64,000 bases of DNA from Nocardioides sp. W7 (GCF_022919075.1 NZ_CP095078.1:1550001-1614000); one strand, 5' to 3'; counted from the stretch's first letter, positions 26,123 through 34,672 are shown. The notes: generated by a model from the sequence alone, not told the origin. A program made the numbers and translations.

Positions 26123-27377
26123 GCGCGAGCGCGTCCCGAACCGGCACGAACTTGGCCTGCGCCTCGGCGAGCTCGGCCTCCGGGTCGGAGTCGCCCACGA
26201 TCCCGCAACCGGCGAAGAGCCGCACGGTGGCACCGTCGAGGGACGCCGAGCGCAGGGCGATGCCCCACTCGCCGTCGCCGGAGGCGTCCATCCAGCCGAC
26301 CGGCCCGGCGTAACGGCCCCGGTCCATGCCCTCGATCTCGGCGATCAGCGCCGTCGCGACGGGGGTGGGGGTGCCGCCGACGGCCGCGGAGGGGTGCAGC
26401 GCCTCGGCGAGCTGCAGCGACGAGACGGTAGCGGCGTCGTGGACGACGCCGTTCACGTCCGTCGCGAGGTGCATGACGTTGGGCAGGTGCAGCACGAACG
26501 GCGCCTCGGGCACGTTCATCGAGGAGCAGTGCGGCTCGAGGGCGTCGGCGACCGAGCGGACGGCGTACTCGTGCTCCTCGAGGTCCTTCGACGAGCGGGC
26601 CAGGGTCGCAGCGAGGGCGAGGTCGCGCTCGTCGTCGCCGGTACGACGGATGGTGCCGGCCAGCACGCGGGAGGTGACGAGGCCGCGCTCGCGGCGGACG
26701 AGCATCTCCGGCGTGGCGCCGAAGATGCCGTCGACGTGGAAGGTCCAGCACATGGGGTAGCCGGACGCGAGGCGACGCAGCGGCCAGCGGACGTCGATGG
26801 GGTCGGTGGCGGTGGCGATCAGGTCACGGGCGAGGACGACCTTCTCCAGGTCGCCGGCCTCGATCCTGGCGACGGCGTCGGCGACGACCGTCATCCACTG
26901 CTCGCCGTTGAGGGCGCCGTCGGCGAACCGGACGCCGACGGGCGCGGGCGGGACGTCCTGGGCGACCGGGAGCTCGACCTCGGCGCCGACCGTCGTCAGC
27001 CAGGCGGAGTCGCCGCGCCGGCCCACCACGACGGACGGGACGACGAGGAGCGAGTCACCGGGGTCGTCGGCGAAGGCGAAGGTGCCGAAGGACACCAGCC
27101 CGGTGCCCGGCTCCTGCACGTGATCGTCGACGACGGCGCGTGCCGTCGCCTCGCTCCACCACTTCGCGGCGTCGGCGAACCGGGTGGGTCCGCTGGTGCG
27201 CACCTCGGCCGCGACGCCCCAGCCGACGAGGCCCTCGCCCCGGCGCAGCCACGTCACCGGGCGGTCGCGGGGGAGCAGGTCGAGGAGCGAGTCCGCGACG
27301 GCGGGATCGACGGGCACGGTCCGGGCGACCAGGGGGCCGGCCGGAGGCTGCCCGTCCGGGGTCGCGCTCGATGTCAC
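26118..27377 (-). CDS. menF: Isochorismate synthase
   Basis: This 419-residue chorismate-utilising enzyme makes isochorismate, the first step of menaquinone synthesis. Family motifs: LEKVVLARD near 180, GATPEMLVRRERG near 216, VLAGTIRR near 237, DLEEHEYAV near 260, VLHLPNVMHLATDV and ALHPSAAVGGTPTP near 325, and a C-terminal FAGCGIVGDSDPEAELAE. GTG 27377 is chosen because TACGCT sits 6 nt upstream; an in-frame GTG at 27410 lacks such a box. An entC-type role in siderophore synthesis is possible in principle, but the many men genes around favour menaquinone. Confidence 0.93.
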   Translation of the reverse strand: MTSSATPDGQPPAGPLVARTVPVDPAVADSLLDLLPRDRPVTWLRRGEGLVGWGVAAEVRTSGPTRFADAAKWWSEATARAVVDDHVQEPGTGLVSFGTFAFADDPGDSLLVVPSVVVGRRGDSAWLTTVGAEVELPVAQDVPPAPVGVRFADGALNGEQWMTVVADAVARIEAGDLEKVVLARDLIATATDPIDVRWPLRRLASGYPMCWTFHVDGIFGATPEMLVRRERGLVTSRVLAGTIRRTGDDERDLALAATLARSSKDLEEHEYAVRSVADALEPHCSSMNVPEAPFVLHLPNVMHLATDVNGVVHDAATVSSLQLAEALHPSAAVGGTPTPVATALIAEIEGMDRGRYAGPVGWMDASGDGEWGIALRSASLDGATVRLFAGCGIVGDSDPEAELAEAQAKFVPVRDALAP

Positions 27378-27383
27378 GACACG

Positions 27384-27389
27384 AGCGTA
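27384..27389 (-). promoter_or_regulatory. Candidate -10 box (TACGCT), leaderless menF
   Basis: On the minus strand TACGCT, then CGTGTC, then GTG 27377. Confidence 0.55.
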
Positions 27390-27435
27390 GTCGGCGCCGG
27401 AGTGGGCCACTTGCCCGGCTCACAGGGTTCGTGGG

Positions 27436-27441
27436 TAACGT
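27436..27441 (+). promoter_or_regulatory. Candidate -10 box (TAACGT), leaderless
   Basis: TAACGT, 7-nt spacer, then GTG 27449. It is divergent from the menF box, the two lying about 46 bp apart. Confidence 0.5.
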
Positions 27442-27448
27442 CACGGGC

Positions 27449-28069
27449 GTGCAGAACACTCCCGCCGTCCAGCGCGCCGTCGGCCTCGGCCTCGGCGCGG
27501 TCGTCCTCGGGCTGTTGATCGTGCTCGCCGTGGCCCTCCCCAAGGCGCAGGGCGAGACCGGCTCGACCGGTGCCGCCGACCTGCCCGCCACGCTCCCCGG
27601 CGGCTGGACCGCCACCGACGCGCTGAAGCCCGACGAGCTGCCCGCCGAGGCCGGCATCGACGCCGAGGCGATCGAGCGCCAGGCGGAGCGGCGGGCCTTC
27701 GCCGAGCAGGCGTACGCCGAGGTGTACGACGACGCGCCGTCGTTTCGGACCTACACCGACGAGTCGCTGCAGAAGTTCGCGCTCGTGACGGTGTTCGCTG
27801 GCGAGGCCCAGGCCTTCGCGCCGGGCGACCCGCCGGTCGACGCCGAGGCCGAGGGCATGGCCCGGTCCACGTCCGAGCTCGTGCGGCAGGACGACGCCCT
27901 GTGCTCGGTGAGCTACCAGGCGGTGGCCGCGGGCCAGGACGCCGGTGCGCCGACCTCGATCAGCTGCCAGCTGCCGACCGCGGGTCAGACGATCCAGGTG
28001 CAGGCCCAGGGCGTCACGGTCGAGGAGGCCTTCGCGCTGCTCGACGAGCTCGCGACCGCCGTCGCCTGA
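27449..28069 (+). CDS. Membrane-anchored hypothetical protein, 206 residues
   Basis: One N-terminal membrane segment (GLGAVVLGLLIVLAVALP, residues 12-29) is followed by an external domain of about 170 residues. It contains two cysteines (DDALCSVSYQ and SISCQLPT) that could form a disulfide. No known motif is recognised. The GTG start is fixed by a TAACGT box 7 nt upstream. It is divergent from menF and ends at a palindrome shared with the convergent L,D-transpeptidase. Confidence 0.75.
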   Translation: MQNTPAVQRAVGLGLGAVVLGLLIVLAVALPKAQGETGSTGAADLPATLPGGWTATDALKPDELPAEAGIDAEAIERQAERRAFAEQAYAEVYDDAPSFRTYTDESLQKFALVTVFAGEAQAFAPGDPPVDAEAEGMARSTSELVRQDDALCSVSYQAVAAGQDAGAPTSISCQLPTAGQTIQVQAQGVTVEEAFALLDELATAVA

Positions 28070-28096
28070 CCCGAGACCCGACCCGACGACAAGCTC

Positions 28097-28127
28097 GCCG
28101 AGTCAGCACTACTGGTGCTGACTCGGC
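28097..28127. terminator. 13-bp perfect stem between convergent genes, CGAGTC/GACTCG family
   Basis: GCCGAGTCAGCAC, a 5-nt loop, and its exact complement GTGCTGACTCGGC. A third copy of GTGCTGACTCGGC follows at 28137-28149. It lies between the ends of the genes at 28069 (+) and 28174 (-). Confidence 0.7.
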
Positions 28128-28173
28128 CCCCCATTCGTGCTGACTCGGCAGGGTCGACCGCGGTCAGGTGGGG

Positions 28174-28953
28174 TCAGGAGCGGTAGATGATGACCGGGTC
28201 GCCGACCCTGACCTGGTCGAAGAGCCAGGCGATCGCCTCGCGGTCGCGGACGTTCACGCAGCCGTGGGACGCGCCGGCGTACCCGACCGCGACGAAGTCG
28301 GGGCTGTAGTGGACCGCCTGGCCGCCGCTGAAGAACATCGCGAACGGCATCGAGGACCCGTAGAGGCTCGACACGTGGTCACGACTCCTGCGCTGGACCC
28401 GGAACGCACCCTCGCGGGTCGCCAGGCCGGGGCCGCCGAAGCGGGCGTCGACGGTCTTCAGCACCTCGCCGTCGACCACCCAGCGCAGGGTGCGGCTCGA
28501 CTTGTCGACACAGACGACCCGGCCGGTCCGGCAACGCCGGTCGAGCGGACCCGGCACGTTGCTCCCGCCGCCCCGCATCTCCGCCCGGGTGGGCGCGGTC
28601 GTCATCGTCCGGAGCCGGCGCAGTGTGCGCCGGTCGACCGCGCCGGTCACGGGGATTCCCCGCTTGCCCTGGAAGCCGCGTACGGCGTCGGTGGTCAGGT
28701 CGCCGTACCGCCCGGTGGGGTCGGCCTGGAACCAGTCGAGCTGGACCAGCCGGGCCTGCAGGGCGCGGACCCGTCGACCCCGGTCGCCGGGGGCGAGGAT
28801 CGCGGGCCGGGCCGCGGACACGGCGACGGGGGCAGACGCGGGAGCGGTGGCCCGACGGTCCTCCTGCTGGCTCGCCCAGCCGGCGCCGTACGCCGTGGCC
28901 GAGACCAGGACTGCGAGCGTGACGACGAGCACCAGGCGGCGCACGAGCAACAT
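28174..28953 (-). CDS. L,D-transpeptidase (YkuD) with peptidoglycan-binding domain
   Basis: This 259-residue exported enzyme probably forms 3-3 cross-links in the wall. An N-terminal membrane/signal segment (LVRRLVLVVTLAVLVSATAYGAGW) is followed by a PG_binding_1 domain at about 55-120 (LAPGDRGRRVRALQARL, GDLTTDAVRGFQ) and a YkuD domain with HYSPDFVAVGYAGASHGCVNV and R, giving the catalytic HxxxxxSHGCxxxR set near the C-terminus. Start ATG 28953 has AAAGGA upstream; earlier in-frame starts would put basic residues before the signal segment. Confidence 0.93.
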   Translation of the reverse strand: MLLVRRLVLVVTLAVLVSATAYGAGWASQQEDRRATAPASAPVAVSAARPAILAPGDRGRRVRALQARLVQLDWFQADPTGRYGDLTTDAVRGFQGKRGIPVTGAVDRRTLRRLRTMTTAPTRAEMRGGGSNVPGPLDRRCRTGRVVCVDKSSRTLRWVVDGEVLKTVDARFGGPGLATREGAFRVQRRSRDHVSSLYGSSMPFAMFFSGGQAVHYSPDFVAVGYAGASHGCVNVRDREAIAWLFDQVRVGDPVIIYRS

Positions 28954-29063
28954 GACGGTGTCCTTTGCTACGGGGGTTGATCGGGGGGATCTCCGAACAC
29001 GAGGGAGACGCCTGGGGAGGGGAGTTGGTTGCATCCGGCTCCGGACTCCCGACGTGTCGCATC

Positions 29064-29069
29064 TAGCCT
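29064..29069 (+). promoter_or_regulatory. Candidate -10 box (TAGCCT), leaderless menG
   Basis: TAGCCT, 6-nt spacer GTGCGG, then GTG 29076. The box directly abuts an alternative in-frame GTG at 29070, which argues against that start. Confidence 0.55.
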
Positions 29070-29075
29070 GTGCGG

Positions 29076-29765
29076 GTGGCCCGTGCAGAGCTGGACAAGC
29101 AGCCGACCGACGTCCGACGCATGTTCGACGCGGTCGCGCGTCGCTACGACGTCACCAACGACGTCCTCTCGATGGGTCAGGACCGGCGCTGGCGCAGGTC
29201 CGTCATCGCGGCGGTCGACCCGCAGCCGGGGGAGCGGGTCCTCGACCTCGCGGCCGGCACCGGTACGTCGAGCCAGCCGTTCGCCGACCGCGGAGCGACC
29301 GTGGTCCCGTGCGACTTCTCGCTGGGCATGCTCCGGGTGGGGAAGCAGGCGCGCCCGCACCTGCCGTTCACGGCCGGCGACGGCACCCGGCTCCCGTTCG
29401 CCGACGACACCTTCGACGCCGTCACGATCTCCTTCGGGCTGCGCAACATCGTCGACCCGCTCGCCGGCCTGGCCGAGCTGCAGCGGGTCACCCGTCCCGG
29501 GGGTCGGCTGGTGGTCTGCGAGTTCAGCCACCCGACCTGGGCGCCGTTCCGCACGGTCTACCTGGAGTACCTCATGAAGGCGCTGCCCGCGATCTCGCGC
29601 GCGGTCTCCTCCTCCCCGGACGCCTACGTCTACCTCGCGGAGTCGATCCGGGCCTGGCCCGACCAGGAGCGCCTCGCCGCGCTGATCGCGAAGGCCGGCT
29701 GGGCCCGCCCGGAGTGGCAGAACCTCTCCGGCGGCATCGTCGCCCTGCACCGCGCGACCTGCTGA
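29076..29765 (+). CDS. menG: Demethylmenaquinone methyltransferase
   Basis: This 229-residue SAM-dependent enzyme of the UbiE/MenG family performs the last step of menaquinone synthesis. Visible marks: [20 protein letters not shown] at the N-terminus, the SAM loop [12 protein letters not shown] near residue 56, [13 protein letters not shown] near 113 and the [13 protein letters not shown] stretch. GTG 29076 is set by the TAGCCT box. In many actinobacteria menG lies close to nuoA; here a surface-protein cluster of 4.7 kb intervenes. Confidence 0.95.
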   Translation: MARAELDKQPTDVRRMFDAVARRYDVTNDVLSMGQDRRWRRSVIAAVDPQPGERVLDLAAGTGTSSQPFADRGATVVPCDFSLGMLRVGKQARPHLPFTAGDGTRLPFADDTFDAVTISFGLRNIVDPLAGLAELQRVTRPGGRLVVCEFSHPTWAPFRTVYLEYLMKALPAISRAVSSSPDAYVYLAESIRAWPDQERLAALIAKAGWARPEWQNLSGGIVALHRATC

Positions 29766-29799
29766 CGACGGACCCGGGGCCGCCGAGGCGGCGGCTCGC

Positions 29800-32700
29800 T
29801 CAGCCCGGCGGCAGAATCGTGAACGCGGCCGGCAGGGTGAGCGACGGCCCGCCGCCGGTGGCGCGCACGTCGTACGTCCCCGGGGCGAGCTGGGGCACCT
29901 GACAGGACGCTGCGGAGAGGACGCCCTGCGCGTCGGCCGCGATCGCGCAGCTGTGCGTCCCGCCGATGGACACGACGACGGAGCTCCCCGGGACCCAGCT
30001 CGTCCCGTCGACACGGAACACGGTGCCCGCCACGCCGGAGCCCACGGCCGGCACCAGGGTGACCCGGTGGACGGTCAGGACCACGGTCGCGGTGTTCCCG
30101 GCCGCGTCGGTCACCGTGAGCTCGTGGAGGCCCGCGGAGAGGTCGGGCACGGGGACGGGGAGCGCGCGGAGCAGTCCAGAGCGATCAGTACGTCCCGTGG
30201 CGAGCTCGGTGCCGCCGAGGGTGACGGACACGTCGCTGGTGGCCGCCAGCCCGAGGATCTCGAGCTGGGTGGTCTGGCCGGGCGCGACCCGGGCCGGCGC
30301 GGCGGTGGCGCTGCCGACGACGGTGAAGGTACCGGCCGAGATCGCCGGCCCCCCGCCGGCGGCGGTCAGGTCGTAGCTGCCCCCGGCCATGGTCGGCACG
30401 GTGCAGGTCCCGGGTCCGAAGGCACCCGTGGCGTCGGTGTGGAACGTGCAGGGGTTGGGGCTGCCGATCTGGATGGTGACATTGACGCTCGCGGGCCAGC
30501 CGCGCCCGCTGATCCGGAAGGTGCTGCCCGGCGCCGCGCTGCGGGTGGACGGCTCGATCGTGGGGGCGAACACGGTGAGCTCGGTGGTGGCGGTGTTGCC
30601 GGCGGCGTCGGCGACCCGGAGGGGGTGGGTGCCGGGGGCGAGGTCGGGGACGGTGGCGGGCACGGAGGTGATCCGGCCGATGGTCGTGGTGCGTCCGGTG
30701 GCGACGGTGGTCTCGCCGATGGTGAAGGTGACGTCGCTGCTGGCGGCGAGTCCGGAGGCGGAGAGGGTGGTGGCCTGACCGGCGCTCAGGCGGGCCGGGC
30801 TCGCGGAGACGACACCGACGACGCTGAACGCCCCCGGCAAACTCACCTCGACGCCGCCACCGGTAGCGCGCAACGGGTAGCTGCCGCCGGCGGTGAACGG
30901 CACCGCGCAGTTCCCCGGGGCGAACGAGCCGCTCGCGTCCGTGATGAACGCGCAGGGGTTGCTGGGGCCGAGGTAGAGGGCGACGACTGACCCGCCGGGC
31001 CAGTCCTGCCCGCTGACCTGGAAGGTACTGCCGGGGATCCCGGTGTGGCTGGTCAGCTCGATGGCCGGGGCGAAGACGGTGAGGTCGGTGGTGGCGGTGT
31101 TGCCGGCGGCGTCGGTGACCCGGAGGGGGTGGGTGCCGGGGGCGAGGTCGGGGACGGTGGCGGGCACCGAGGTGATCCGGCCGACGGTGGTGGTGCGTCC
31201 GGTGGCGACGGTGGTCTCGCCGATGGTGAAGGTGACGTCGCTGGTGGCGGCGAGGCCGGAGGTGGAGAGGGTGACGGCCTGGCCGGCGGCGACCCGGGTG
31301 GAGTTCGCCGAGACGCTGCCCACGACGGTGAACCCGACGGGCAGGGGTGCCTGTACGCCGCCGCCGCTCGCCCGCACCGGGTAGGTGCCGCCGGCGACGT
31401 TCGGCACCGAGCAGGAGCCCGGGCCGAAGGAGCCGGTGGCGTCCGTGATGAACGAGCAGGGGTTGTTGGGACCGACGTGGAGGGCGACGACGGACCCGCC
31501 GGGCCAGTCCTGCCCGCTGACCTGGAAGGTGCTGTCGGGCGCCCCGGTGTGCGTGGTGAGCTGGACGGCGGGGGCGAAGACGGTGAGGTCGGTGGTGGCG
31601 GTGTTGCCGGCGGCGTCGGCGACCCGGAGGGGGTGGGTGCCGGGGGAGAGGCCGGGGACCGTGGCGGCGACCGAGGTGATCCGGCCGCTGACCGTGGTGC
31701 GTCCCGTGGCGACGGCGCTCTCGCCGATGGTGAAGGTGACGTCGCTGCTGGCGGCGAGGCCGGAGGCGGCGAGGGTGGTGGTCTGGCCGGCGGCGACCCG
31801 GTTGGGGTTCGCCGAGACGCTGCCGACGACGGTGAAGCCGGGCAGGTTCACGTGTGCTCCGCCGCCGCTCGCCCGCACCGGGTAGGTGCCGCCGGCGACG
31901 GTCGGCACCGCGCAGGAGCCCGGGCCGAAGGAGCCGGTGACGTCCGTGATGAACGAGCAGGGGTTGTTGGGACCGAGGTGGAGGGCGACGACGGACTCGC
32001 CGGGCCAGTCCTGCCCGCTGACCTGGAAGGTGCTCTCGGGTGCTCCCGTGTGGCGGGAGAGGGTGACCCGGGGCGCGACGACCTCGACGGAGGACGTGGC
32101 GAAGCGCCCGCCCGGCTCGGTCATCGTGATCTCCTGAGGCCCGCCGTCGAGGGCGGGCACCGTGATCGCTGCGCTGACCCGCCCGTTGCCGCCCACGGCG
32201 GCGGTGCCGGTCGGGACGACCGCGACGCCGCCGACGGTGATCGCGACCTGCTGACCGGTCGCGGCGAAACCGCGGCCGGTCAGGGTGAGGTCGGCGCCGG
32301 CGCTGACCGACGGTGTCGAGGGGTGCACCGACGCCAGCACCTCGAAGCCGGCGGCAGCGGTGGCGACGCCGTTGGTCGCCCGCACCTCACGAGCACCACC
32401 CAGGACGTCGGGGACGGTGCAGGAGTCGGAGACGGTGCCTGCCTCGTCGGGCGTCAGCGTGCACAACGAGGACGCGCCGATCTGCACCTGGACCGCTTGG
32501 GCGGACTCGGGCCAGCCGGCCCCGGTGACGCTCACGTGGTCACCCGGCGCCGCGGCGGCGGGAGCGACCTGCAGGCTGGCGGTGACCACCTCGACGGGCG
32601 TCGTCGCCTCGCCGCCTGCCGGGTCGGCGACCCGCAGTGCGTACGTCCCCGGAGCCAGGTCGGCCGGGACCGTGAGCTGGCTCAGCCCCGTCTGGCCGTG

Positions 32701-33507
32701 GCTGTCGGTGGTGAGGGCGCCCAGGCTGCGATCGCCGAGGGTGATCTGGAGCTGGACGCCCGCGGCGAAACCGCGCGGCCGGAGCGAGAGTCGGCCGCCG
32801 CCGGTGACCGCCGGGCTCACCTGCCGCACCACCGGTCGTACGACGACCGAGCCGGCGGTCGCGACGCGCACCCCGCCGACGGCGCGCACGGGGTGGCTCC
32901 CGCTGGGGAGGTCGGGGACCTGGCAGGTGTCCGCCACGTGGCCGTCGTCGCCGGCGCTCAGCGTGCAGGCCCGCTCGGTCCCGAGCTCGACCCGCACCTC
33001 GGTGCCGGCCGGCCAACCGGCACCGGAGACCGTGAGGTCGTCGCCCGGACTCGCCTGACGCGGCATCACCTCGATGCTGGCCTCGACCTCGCCGGACACC
33101 TCGACCGGAGCGCTCGGCGCCGATGCGGGTCCGGTCCAGGGGCCCAGCTCGGCGCGGACGGCGAAGGTCCAGGTGCCGGGCTCGACGGCCGTGTCGCGGC
33201 ACGAGGTCGCCGTCACCGTGCCCGCGCAGGTCCCCGTCGCCGGCACGGTGGCGCCGGATTCCTGGTGCGTGCGCAGCACGCGGTAGCCGCTCGCCGGAAC
33301 CCCGCCGACCCGGACCTCGGACCAGGAGACGTCGGCACCTCCCGCCACGGCCGCCGCCGTCGGCGCCGCCGGCGGCGGCACCTGGGAGGTCCGCGCCCCG
33401 GCGCGGCCGTGCGCGCCGGAGGTCCAGGACGCCCAGGCGAGCGTGCCGAGGCAGAGCGTGAGCGCGCAGAGCACGGCGACGGCGATCCGGGAGCGGGTGC
33501 GGGACAT
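29800..33507 (-). CDS. Large secreted protein with alternating Ig-like modules
   Basis: This 1235-residue protein has an N-terminal export signal (SRIAVAVLCALTLCLGTLAWASW, SipW-like with an aromatic end), a fibronectin type III-like domain (about 35-135) and then thirteen Ig/IPT-like modules of about 84 residues. Two kinds alternate: A modules with two cysteines about 16 apart (NPCSFITD ... GPGSC, then GTYPVRASGGG) and cysteine-free B modules (AAGQTTTLSASGLAAT, VTFTIGET, GTHPLRVADAAGNTATT). There are seven A and six B. No LPXTG anchor or C-terminal membrane helix is seen. ATG 33507 follows AGGAGA; a longer in-frame reading upstream is rejected. Probably a cell-surface or adhesin-like protein, function unproven. 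Confidence 0.88.
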   Translation of the reverse strand: MSRTRSRIAVAVLCALTLCLGTLAWASWTSGAHGRAGARTSQVPPPAAPTAAAVAGGADVSWSEVRVGGVPASGYRVLRTHQESGATVPATGTCAGTVTATSCRDTAVEPGTWTFAVRAELGPWTGPASAPSAPVEVSGEVEASIEVMPRQASPGDDLTVSGAGWPAGTEVRVELGTERACTLSAGDDGHVADTCQVPDLPSGSHPVRAVGGVRVATAGSVVVRPVVRQVSPAVTGGGRLSLRPRGFAAGVQLQITLGDRSLGALTTDSHGQTGLSQLTVPADLAPGTYALRVADPAGGEATTPVEVVTASLQVAPAAAAPGDHVSVTGAGWPESAQAVQVQIGASSLCTLTPDEAGTVSDSCTVPDVLGGAREVRATNGVATAAAGFEVLASVHPSTPSVSAGADLTLTGRGFAATGQQVAITVGGVAVVPTGTAAVGGNGRVSAAITVPALDGGPQEITMTEPGGRFATSSVEVVAPRVTLSRHTGAPESTFQVSGQDWPGESVVALHLGPNNPCSFITDVTGSFGPGSCAVPTVAGGTYPVRASGGGAHVNLPGFTVVGSVSANPNRVAAGQTTTLAASGLAASSDVTFTIGESAVATGRTTVSGRITSVAATVPGLSPGTHPLRVADAAGNTATTDLTVFAPAVQLTTHTGAPDSTFQVSGQDWPGGSVVALHVGPNNPCSFITDATGSFGPGSCSVPNVAGGTYPVRASGGGVQAPLPVGFTVVGSVSANSTRVAAGQAVTLSTSGLAATSDVTFTIGETTVATGRTTTVGRITSVPATVPDLAPGTHPLRVTDAAGNTATTDLTVFAPAIELTSHTGIPGSTFQVSGQDWPGGSVVALYLGPSNPCAFITDASGSFAPGNCAVPFTAGGSYPLRATGGGVEVSLPGAFSVVGVVSASPARLSAGQATTLSASGLAASSDVTFTIGETTVATGRTTTIGRITSVPATVPDLAPGTHPLRVADAAGNTATTELTVFAPTIEPSTRSAAPGSTFRISGRGWPASVNVTIQIGSPNPCTFHTDATGAFGPGTCTVPTMAGGSYDLTAAGGGPAISAGTFTVVGSATAAPARVAPGQTTQLEILGLAATSDVSVTLGGTELATGRTDRSGLLRALPVPVPDLSAGLHELTVTDAAGNTATVVLTVHRVTLVPAVGSGVAGTVFRVDGTSWVPGSSVVVSIGGTHSCAIAADAQGVLSAASCQVPQLAPGTYDVRATGGGPSLTLPAAFTILPPG
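30560..32060. repeat. Tandem 504-bp DNA repeats within the Ig-module gene
   Basis: Near-identical blocks such as TCGGTGGTGGCGGTGTTGCC recur at about 30580, 31083 and 31587, a period of roughly 504 bp (one A plus one B module). The low divergence implies recent duplication or ongoing homogenisation of the central modules. Confidence 0.85.
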
Positions 33508-33575
33508 GGCGGGTCTCCTGCTGGGGCGGGGCGGGCGGGCGGCTCGGACGGGGGAGATGAGACGGAGGCGGTCGG

Positions 33576-34010
33576 TCAGCGGGTCGTCGTACCGTCGACG
33601 CGAAGGGCGAGTCGGAATCGGCGGCCCTGACACGAGTCGGGTGCGGCGCGGACCAGCTGGACGGGCAGTCGTACGACCAGGCTGCGACGCGGGCGCAGGA
33701 CCTTCCGGGACCGCACCTTGCCGACCCGGAGCATCGCGCCCGGGCACCCCGGAGTGGCCTGGGGGCGGGCGGTGACGCTGCGGATCCGCACGGGCCGCTT
33801 CGAGGTGTTGCGGACCACGACCGTCGCCTTCGTGCTCCGCCCGGGGTAGAGGCTGGCGACCGTGCCGCGCTGCGAGACGCTCAGCGCGGCCTTGACCGGC
33901 CGCTCGGCCGCCCCGGGCAGGGCGAGCGCGGTCGCCGCGAGGAGGCCGAGGCTCACCAGGAGGACGCCGAGCGCCACCAGGGCTCGACCGCTCCTGGCTC
34001 GCCGAGTCAC
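33576..34010 (-). CDS. Small exported protein of the surface cluster
   Basis: A 144-residue protein with an N-terminal membrane/signal segment (ALVALGVLLVSLGLLAATALAL) and an Ig-like beta domain: SLYPGRSTKATVVVRNTSKRPVRIRSV, then two cysteines (TPGCPG and PDSCQG) that may pair. It is coupled to the gene upstream by a GTGA overlap (34007-34010) and 69 nt upstream of the large Ig-module gene. Function unknown; it resembles the accessory proteins found with SipW-type exported proteins in actinobacteria. Confidence 0.8.
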   Translation of the reverse strand: MTRRARSGRALVALGVLLVSLGLLAATALALPGAAERPVKAALSVSQRGTVASLYPGRSTKATVVVRNTSKRPVRIRSVTARPQATPGCPGAMLRVGKVRSRKVLRPRRSLVVRLPVQLVRAAPDSCQGRRFRLALRVDGTTTR

Positions 34011-34477
34011 TGCTGGGAGCCGGTGAGCGCCAGGTCGACGGTCAGCGTGACCCCCTGGCACTCGTCGCCGGCGGTCTGCGCGAGGCCGAGCACGCCCGGG
34101 ATGGTCGCGCTGGCGGTGCCGTTGGCCGGCACGGTGACGTTCACGGCGGTGGGAGCCCCGGGGGCCAGCGTCACGTCGTCGGCCTCGCAGGCGCCCCCGG
34201 CGTCGACGTCGTCGTAGGACACGCCCGTCAGGACGACCGGGTAGGGGTTGGGGTTGGTGGCGGTGAAGCCGACCGCCCCGGCGGGCCCGCCGGGCCAGAG
34301 CCCGGCGTCGGTGGCCGCGGCGGTGACGGTGAGGTTCTGCGCGGAGGCGGTCGTGGCCGCGCCGGCACCGGAGCCGTCGGCGCTCCACAGGGCGAAGGCC
34401 GCACCGGCCGTGAGTGCGACGGTGACGGTGCCAGCGGCGACGACGGCGACGACGGTGACTCGGGTACGACGGTGCAT
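34007..34477 (-). CDS. SipW-type signal-peptide exported protein
   Basis: A 156-residue protein whose signal peptide ends in AAFALWSADGSGAGAATT, the aromatic-plus-Ser/Gly pattern of SipW-dependent (TasA/camelysin-like) proteins. The mature part is beta-rich with FTATNPNPYPVVLTGV and two cysteines (GGACEADD, GDECQG). TasA-like relatives form extracellular fibres; that is inference here. ATG 34477 follows AGAGGA. It is the first gene of a three-gene minus-strand operon with the small exported protein and the large Ig-module protein. No SipW peptidase gene is in the window. Confidence 0.82.
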   Translation of the reverse strand: MHRRTRVTVVAVVAAGTVTVALTAGAAFALWSADGSGAGAATTASAQNLTVTAAATDAGLWPGGPAGAVGFTATNPNPYPVVLTGVSYDDVDAGGACEADDVTLAPGAPTAVNVTVPANGTASATIPGVLGLAQTAGDECQGVTLTVDLALTGSQQ

Positions 34478-34498
34478 CGGGTGGGTCCTCTCGGAGGG

Positions 34499-34518
34499 GT
34501 GCCGGCAGGTTCCGGCAC
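34499..34518 (-). promoter_or_regulatory. Leader hairpin upstream of the SipW-type gene
   Basis: GTGCCGG and CCGGCAC form a 7-bp stem with a 6-nt loop ending about 6 nt before the AGAGGA ribosome site (minus strand). Further GC-rich pairing lies upstream in the leader at 34520-34600. It could modulate translation; no riboswitch class is assigned. Confidence 0.35.
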
Positions 34519-34630
34519 GTCGCCGGTCAGCCTCGGCGTCCCGGCGGCCCAGCCGGTAGGGATCGCCGTCCCCTTTCGCGAGGACCGCCCGCCCGGGACG
34601 AGGGACCGCGGCCGGCGCCTGACACCGGGG

Positions 34631-34672
34631 CGTCATCCGAAGAGGTGGCCAGGGCAGCCGGGGCGGATGACG
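34631..34672. promoter_or_regulatory. Inverted repeat CGTCATCCG/CGGATGACG
   Basis: Two perfect 9-bp arms separated by 24 bp in the 486-bp divergent region between the surface-protein operon and nuoA. The wide spacing could suit two regulator half-sites or an RNA hairpin. Confidence 0.4.

Noticed and set aside
30560..32060. Regular DNA repeats as a CRISPR array
   Set aside because: The period is about 504 bp, the repeats are coding and in one open frame of the Ig-module protein.
31045..33630. Plus-strand open frame of 861 codons opposite the Ig-module gene
   Set aside because: It mirrors the repeats of the minus-strand gene (GGGVAGGVGDPEG pattern) and has no start signal or known domain.
34520..34600. 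c-di-GMP-I riboswitch before the SipW-type gene
   Set aside because: Only short strings match; the conserved GGGACGCAAAGCC core and tetraloop receptor are missing, so I keep it only as an unassigned structured leader.
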